From contig JAGASH010000006.1 of the NCBI GenBank assembly GCA_017847835.1, positions 20,160 to 84,159 on the forward strand: a stretch of DNA of 64,000 nucleotides, read 5' to 3'. Position numbers and translations under genes: made by a program. Position 1 is the stretch's first letter; each line of letters opens with the position of its first letter. The notes beneath the pieces are model-generated. The model did not search any database. It had not been told where the DNA came from and saw nothing but the letters and a program-made list of their open reading frames with translations. Positions 60,801-64,000 of the stretch are shown here, in pieces. The stretch is from Oscillospiraceae bacterium (lineage in GTDB: Bacteria; Bacillota; Clostridia; Oscillospirales; Ruminococcaceae).

Positions 60801-61544
60801 ATTATAGGTATCCTGAATATAGGACGGCTTGATGTCCGCCTTGTCGATGATTGTGCCGAAAGTCGTGTGACGGCAGTGGTCGCTCCAGTAGGTGTCAATC
60901 ATACGGATTTCCGTGATTGTCGGGTCGCGGTGTTCGCTCTTGAAATAGTCCTGACAGAATTTGAGGTCGTCGTTGTCCATAGCAAGACCGTATTTCACAA
61001 CAAAATCCGCAAGCTCCGCGTCGCTCTTTTCGATGAAACCGTTGAGCGTTTCAACCTCGGTCGGCACGGTGTAGGAAACTTTGAGCGTCTGCTTCTCCTC
61101 AAAGCCGCACTCGCGCGACTCAACGGCATTGATTAAATAATGCTTGATTTTGGCAAATTCCTCGTCGGAAATCTCTCCAGACAAGATGTAGATTTTCGCG
61201 TATTTCACATCGGGACGGTCACCCTTGCAGAGCATCTGAATACACTGCGCCGCAGAGTCTGCGCGCTGGTCGAACTGTCCGGGCAAAAACTCAACCGCGA
61301 AAATGCGCTCGTTTTCCTTTGCCTCGGGAAGCGCGAAATAAACCTCGTCAACAGGCGGCTCGGAAAATACCGTCGGGAGCGCTTTTTTGAAGTTCTCCTC
61401 GGAAATTCCCTCTACGTCATAGCGGTTGACAATGCGAACGTTCTTGACGGATTTCACGCCAAGCGCGGTGTTGAGGTCCGCGAGAACGTCGCCGCCTTCA
61501 ACGGCAAACAGCTTTTTCTTCTCCACATAAACTCGATAAACCAT
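57837..61544 (-). CDS. purL: Phosphoribosylformylglycinamidine synthase, single-chain
   Basis: 1235 aa, the large fused form. N-terminal PurS-like region (1-150), the two AIRS-type ATP-binding halves (NETHNHPTEIEPFGG, later SPYHGAVCAVVE and GGKDSMSGTFE), and a C-terminal glutaminase (about 965-1235) with nucleophile Cys in LGICNGFQALIKLG and PGGFSGGDEPEGSAKF. It makes FGAM from FGAR, Gln and ATP in purine synthesis. GGAG lies before ATG 61544. No purine riboswitch is seen; it is 39 bases downstream of mtaB. Confidence 0.96.
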   Translation of the reverse strand: MVYRVYVEKKKLFAVEGGDVLADLNTALGVKSVKNVRIVNRYDVEGISEENFKKALPTVFSEPPVDEVYFALPEAKENERIFAVEFLPGQFDQRADSAAQCIQMLCKGDRPDVKYAKIYILSGEISDEEFAKIKHYLINAVESRECGFEEKQTLKVSYTVPTEVETLNGFIEKSDAELADFVVKYGLAMDNDDLKFCQDYFKSEHRDPTITEIRMIDTYWSDHCRHTTFGTIIDKADIKPSYIQDTYNKYQLHRIDLGRQNKPICLMDIATLAAKKLKKDGLLDDLDESEEINACSVKVKVDVDGKDEDWLLMFKNETHNHPTEIEPFGGAATCLGGAIRDPLSGRSYVYQAMRVTGASDPLLPVEQTLKGKLPPRKITTTAAAGYSSYGNQIGLATGHVAEIYHSGYMAKRMEIGAVVGAAPAENVRRERPAPDDVIILLGGRTGRDGCGGATGSSKAHSVESLDSCGAEVQKGNAPEERKLQRLFRNPEATRLIKRCNDFGAGGVSVAIGELADGLEINLDKVPKKYDGLDGTELAISESQERMAVVVAPEDADKFRALASKENLESTIVATVKAEPRLKMTWNGKTIVDISREFLNSNGAEKHTTVSVPDVNVSYSTGFKNTAADWEKLVTDLNVCSQRGLVQRFDSTIGSGTVLMPFAGRYQQTPVQAMAAKLPVLNGKTTTASIMGWGFNPAVSQQSPYHGAVCAVVESVAKVVAAGGCYDKCRLTFQEYFERTQGQPERWGKPFSALLGAYEAQLALGLPAIGGKDSMSGTFEHIDVPPTLVSFAVAADKADNIISAEFKCPFSKIGYIAPRYNENGLPDFESVKAVFKTVEKLIRSKKALSVWSVANGGVAEGIFKMSLGNHIGAKLENLTDEELFTPVYGAFILELEEDFGEESVRVIGETTADYEIVCGDVKLDIAALEEKWDDVLEPVFKAKLPYLPDAEKVEYKEGCELLTTHISPKLAAPKVLIPVFPGTNCEYDTAAAFEKYGGKSEIFVIRNLSANDIEESVNEFAKLAASAQIIAIPGGFSGGDEPEGSAKFINAFFRNPKITEEVENMLYKRDGLMLGICNGFQALIKLGLVPFGHIVPLTEESPTLTYNKIGRHQSQMVYTRIATNKSPWLAGCKVGDIHAIPISHGEGRFVANGDVIRKMIDNGQVATQYVDLQGNPSGDVRYNPNMSMCAIEGIISPDGRVLGKMGHTERLTDYVAKNVDGNKDQPIFKNGIEYFK

Positions 61545-61583
61545 TTTTTGTATCTCCTTTTTTCAACGGCATTTGCCGTAATT

Positions 61584-62879
61584 TTACAATTCTTCGATTA
61601 CCGTCCCAAGACAGTAACCCTTTTTCGCGCCCGTGATTTTCACACGGACAAGAGAGTGCCGCGGGATTTGCTTTCCCATAATCCGCACGGGTGTGTAGTT
61701 TTCGGTGAAGCCCTGCGAATACAGCTCGCTCTGCGGCTTTTCAATCAGTACAACGCCTTCTTTTCCGCGCTGTGACCGCAGAAATTTATCTTCAAGCGTT
61801 TCCGCGACGTTCATCAGAAAACGCGTGCGCTCGGTTCTGACGGAAGGCTGGATTTGCGGCATTTCCGCGGCAATTGTCCCTTTTCGGAGCGAATACGGGA
61901 AAACGTGGACTTTCGCGAAACCGATTTTTTCCGCAAATTCAACGCTTTGCTCAAAATCCTCGTCGCTCTCGAACGGAAACCCGACGATAATATCCGTAGT
62001 TATCGCGCACTCGGGGAAAACCTCGCGGAGCTTTTCGACAACGTGCAGATATTGCTCGGTTGTGTATTTTCGGTTCATTTTGCGCAGAATTTCATCGCTG
62101 CCCGACTGTAATGACAGGTGAAAATGCGGGCAAAGCGCGGGGATTTCTCCGAGCCGCTCGATAAGCTCGTCCGTTATCATTTCGGGTTCAAGAGAGCTGA
62201 GCCTTATCCTAGGGACGCCGCTCTCGGAAACCGCTTTCACCGCGTCATAAAGCGAAAGTCCCAAGTCCTGCCCGTAACAGCCGAGATTTATTCCCGTGAG
62301 GACGATTTCCCGGTGACCGTCAGCAAAACAGGCAGCCGATTGCTCTCGGATATCTTCACAAGAAAGCGAACGAACACGTCCGCGAGCCGTCGGGATAATG
62401 CAGTAGGAGCAAAACCTGTCGCAGCCATCCTCGATTTTGATGAAAGCGCGGGTTCTGTCCTCGTCGGGCACGGAACAGCCCTTGCAGAATTCACGCGTGA
62501 GCGGGTTTATTTTGACGGTTTTGAGGCGGCTCTCGATGAAACCGTTTACATAATCGACGATTTTGTCCTTGTCGGAATTCCCGACAACAATGTCCGCGTC
62601 AAATTTAAGTCCCGCTTCCTCGGGATAACTCTGCGGAAAACACCCGCAAAGCACGATTATACCGCTCGGATTTTCCCTGCGATATCGTGAAGCCGCGTGA
62701 CGGGCTTTGGCAACGGCAGTTCCCGTGACCGAACAGCTATTTATAATGTATAGGTCGGGATTTTCGTTTTCGGCTTTCGTGAAACCGTTTTCAAGAAAGC
62801 GTTTTTCGATTGCCGCGCTCTCGCAGGAGTTGACTTTACAGCCGAGCGTGAGTATTTTAAAGGTGGTTTTTTCGTTCAT
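61584..62879 (-). CDS. mtaB: tRNA t6A37 methylthiotransferase MtaB
   Basis: 431 aa from ATG 62879 (AGGAA upstream; a TTG at 62909 is the only longer start). UPF0004 domain with TLGCKVNSCES and Cys positions (SCSVTG, CGCFPQ), radical-SAM CxxxCxxC (CDRFCSYC), and a C-terminal TRAM domain (ENYTPVRIMG...RVKITGAKKGY). It converts t6A37 to ms2t6A37 in tRNA-Lys. Shares the promoter at 62932-62960 with purL. Confidence 0.93.
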   Translation of the reverse strand: MNEKTTFKILTLGCKVNSCESAAIEKRFLENGFTKAENENPDLYIINSCSVTGTAVAKARHAASRYRRENPSGIIVLCGCFPQSYPEEAGLKFDADIVVGNSDKDKIVDYVNGFIESRLKTVKINPLTREFCKGCSVPDEDRTRAFIKIEDGCDRFCSYCIIPTARGRVRSLSCEDIREQSAACFADGHREIVLTGINLGCYGQDLGLSLYDAVKAVSESGVPRIRLSSLEPEMITDELIERLGEIPALCPHFHLSLQSGSDEILRKMNRKYTTEQYLHVVEKLREVFPECAITTDIIVGFPFESDEDFEQSVEFAEKIGFAKVHVFPYSLRKGTIAAEMPQIQPSVRTERTRFLMNVAETLEDKFLRSQRGKEGVVLIEKPQSELYSQGFTENYTPVRIMGKQIPRHSLVRVKITGAKKGYCLGTVIEEL

Positions 62880-62931
62880 ATCCAAAAAATTCCTGTCGGA
62901 AATATACAAAAAATTTTTTCACTACACTTCT

Positions 62932-62960
62932 ATTATACTTTAAAACTACAAATTTTGCAA
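62932..62960 (-). promoter_or_regulatory. Promoter of mtaB-purL
   Basis: Minus-strand TTGCAA (62955-62960), 17-base spacer, TATAAT (62932-62937). Confidence 0.65.
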
Positions 62961-62967
62961 TAAGGTA

Positions 62968-62996
62968 TTGACTATTTTTTAAAAAGTTGTTATATT
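62968..62996 (+). promoter_or_regulatory. Strong promoter of structured RNA copy 2 and HPr-like gene 1
   Basis: TTGACT (62968-62973), 17-base spacer, TATATT (62991-62996). The expected start (about 63003) falls just before the base stem of the RNA, which fixes the RNA's strand as plus. Confidence 0.75.
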
Positions 62997-63008
62997 ATTT
63001 ACAAGAGC

Positions 63009-63180
63009 AGGCTGTCGATAACCCATCATCTGCGTCGTCACCTGCACAACGGCAGTGCAAACACGATGTTTGCAGGTTGCCCCACAAAAGGGCGGCACGG
63101 ATGCCGCCCGCCAGAGGGCAACCAAAACAAAGCCTAGCCGTTGTACAGGTTCCTAGCATCTGACGGGTTCTCGCCAGCCT
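63009..63180 (+). ncRNA. Structured RNA element, copy 2, leader of an HPr-like gene
   Basis: Base stem AGGCTGTCGA (63009-63018) with TCGCCAGCCT (63171-63180); AACCC (63020-63024) with GGGTT (63165-63169); CCTGCACAACGGC (63041-63053) with GCCGTTGTACAGG (63137-63149). Inside are two further hairpins (63055-63073 and 63074-63122) absent from copy 1. Loops ATCTGCGTCGTCA, AAAGCCTAGCCG and TTCCTAGCATCTG match copy 1. No terminator follows, so it reads into the gene at 63231. I cannot name the Rfam family. Confidence 0.65.
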
Positions 63181-63230
63181 AAAGAAAATTTTATAAAGCT
63201 CTTATAAATAACGAGAAAGAAGGCAAAGCT

Positions 63231-63467
63231 ATGGAAGAATTTATGATTAAGCTGAACTCGATTGACGAGGTAAAGGAGTTTGTGACGCTCACAAACAATT
63301 GCGCGTTTGACGTTGACCTTATGTCGGGAAGATACGCAATCGACGCTAAGAGCATTATGGGTATCTTCAGCCTCGACCTTTCAAAGCCTCTCAAAATGAT
63401 TGTTCACGCGGAAGGCGACGCTGCTGCCGATTTCGTCGAGGAAGCGGCTAAGTTTATTGCAGATTGA
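63231..63467 (+). CDS. HPr-like protein without active-site histidine, copy 1
   Basis: 78 aa. The second half follows the HPr fold (GRYAIDAKSIMGIFSLDLSKPLKMIVHAEG), including the Ser of KSIMGI that HPr kinase phosphorylates. The N-terminal GxHARPA loop with the phospho-His is replaced (VTLTNNCAFDVDLM), so it cannot act as a PTS phosphocarrier. Possibly regulatory, like Crh, or structural. GAAGG precedes ATG. Confidence 0.82.
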   Translation: MEEFMIKLNSIDEVKEFVTLTNNCAFDVDLMSGRYAIDAKSIMGIFSLDLSKPLKMIVHAEGDAAADFVEEAAKFIAD

Positions 63468-63512
63468 CAAAAAAGACAAAATCCCTTTCTGCAAAATTGG
63501 GCAAAAACCCCA

Positions 63513-63541
63513 TTGACAAAGGCACGGAATTGTGCTAACAT
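63513..63541 (+). promoter_or_regulatory. Promoter of HPr-like gene 2
   Basis: TTGACA (63513-63518), 17-base spacer, TAACAT (63536-63541). A leader hairpin AATCCG/CGGATT (63571-63589) lies just before the ribosome site. Confidence 0.7.
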
Positions 63542-63607
63542 TTAGATAGCAAAGGAAAATAATAAGGGAAAATCCGTTCAGAGCGGATTGTGAAAGGAGA
63601 AATTTTT

Positions 63608-63838
63608 ATGACAACCGCAAAAATTCACATCAACACTATCGAGGACGTTAAGAAGTTTGTTTCCATCGTTACCGGCTGCGCTTATGACGTTGATATCGTA
63701 AGCGGAAGATATGCAATCGATGCAAAGAGCATTATGGGTATCTTCAGCCTCGACCTTTCCAAGGATTTGGAGCTGAAAATCCACAGCGACGACTGCGCTG
63801 ATTTCCTCGATGATATCAAGGATTTCGTTGTAGCATAA
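63608..63838 (+). CDS. HPr-like protein without active-site histidine, copy 2
   Basis: 76 aa from ATG 63608 with AAAGGAG upstream; a GTG at 63590 overlaps the ribosome site. The central block GRYAIDAKSIMGIFSLDLSK is identical to copy 1, the flanks differ (IEDVKKFVSIVTGCAYDVDIV; acidic end DDCADFLDDI). Again no active-site His. A tandem duplication with separate promoters. Confidence 0.82.
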   Translation: MTTAKIHINTIEDVKKFVSIVTGCAYDVDIVSGRYAIDAKSIMGIFSLDLSKDLELKIHSDDCADFLDDIKDFVVA

Positions 63839-63852
63839 GTTATTACGGTCAG

Positions 63853-64000
63853 ATGACAGAATCAAAACCACCAGCTAAGCTGGTGGTTTGCACTCGCCCT
63901 TCAAGGGCGTATTACCGGCTCGTGCCTGAAGGCACACTGAGAGTCTGGCAACCGCATCTTACTCACGAGCAGCCGCTAAAGCGGCTGTTCTTTTTGCTTA
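63853..64000 (+). ncRNA. Candidate IscB omega-RNA (HEARO-like), cut by the window end
   Basis: Perfect hairpin with 11-bp arms (63865-63875 with 63879-63889), then CACT and CGCCC/GGGCG (63895-63909), ATTACC, a stem GCTCGTG (63918-63924) with CACGAGC (63964-63970) enclosing GTGCC/GGCAC, TCTGGCAACCGCATCTTACT, and finally AGCCGC/GCGGCT with T-rich tail (63971-63995). This order agrees with what I recall of HEARO/omega-RNAs of IS200/605-related IscB elements, which sit downstream of ATGA or GTGA; ATGA is at 63853-63856. A nuclease gene would lie beyond the window. Confidence 0.55.

Noticed and set aside
61545..61583. Purine riboswitch before purL
   Set aside because: Only 39 bases separate mtaB and purL and no purine aptamer consensus is present upstream of mtaB.
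63009..63180. Calling the structured RNA c-di-GMP riboswitch, 6S RNA, raiA, TwoAYGGAY or a small ribozyme
   Set aside because: A single ACGGAT loop occurs in copy 2 but not in copy 1, and none of the other conserved cores I know could be matched; left unnamed.

Overview
The window looks like chromosomal DNA of an endospore-forming Clostridia, most likely Oscillospiraceae/Ruminococcaceae. The grounds are a glgC-glgD pair, a spoVAC-AD-AE cluster, a fused single-chain PurL, an ffs-dnaX-ybaB-recR block, moderate G+C, and strong TTGACA-N17-TATAAT promoters with AGGAGG-type ribosome binding sites. The species cannot be told from the sequence.

Layout. 1-3.8 kb: end of glgC, glgD, a HAD phosphatase and a two-gene ABC exporter. 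3.8-9.7 kb: a minus-strand metG operon (metG, two unknown genes, a TatD-GNAT fusion, a CBS/CorC protein, nth). 10-16.8 kb: a CdaR-like regulator, then ftsE-ftsX-ctpA-greA-lysS and a membrane protein. 17-26.9 kb: a long minus-strand operon (Nudix, SecA2-like ATPase, mnmE, two Trk RCK proteins, an FtsA-like ATPase, a GH26-like lipoprotein). 27-29.8 kb: HAD phosphatase, half-size VOC protein, spoVA genes. 29.9-37.7 kb: a GGDEF sensor, a protein with nine copies of a FliM-like motif, a small (p)ppGpp synthetase, a cytidylate-kinase-like protein, a Na/Pi transporter and a small membrane protein. 37.8-48.8 kb: csoR-copA, clpB, glmM, SRP RNA, dnaX-ybaB-recR. 48.9-56.8 kb: comFB, then a sporulation-type polysaccharide deacetylase gene split by a 4.36-kb element, then a DUF421 protein and receiver/Hpt proteins. 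57-64 kb: tRNA-Ala, purL, mtaB, two HPr-like genes and an omega-RNA-like structure at the edge.

The main discovery is the interrupted deacetylase at 49378-54752. The 5' part stops inside catalytic motif 4 and the 3' part resumes 4.36 kb later. Joining the halves at a shared GA dinucleotide restores the frame and the motif WDVDSVDW. The sequence between encodes a large serine recombinase and a KdpD/KdpE-like two-component system. Joining the element's own ends gives an attP-like site with 11 perfectly symmetric positions per arm, centred exactly on that GA. This is the architecture of skin-like elements that are excised during sporulation to rebuild a gene.

A second group of signals is RNA-level. 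Two elements (3861-3963 minus, 63009-63180 plus) share loop sequences and have stems that covary. A third (26756-26918 minus) shares part of the loop motif and lies in an operon leader. A HEARO/omega-RNA-like multistem structure closes the window. Other oddities are a CopA-CopZ fusion with an internal ribosome binding site, an A AAA AAG slippery heptamer at the start of kdpD, HPr-like proteins without the active-site histidine, a receiver gene with an in-frame stop, and a GH26-like lipoprotein that seems to lack its catalytic glutamates. No similarity search or folding program was used; family names rest on motifs read by eye.
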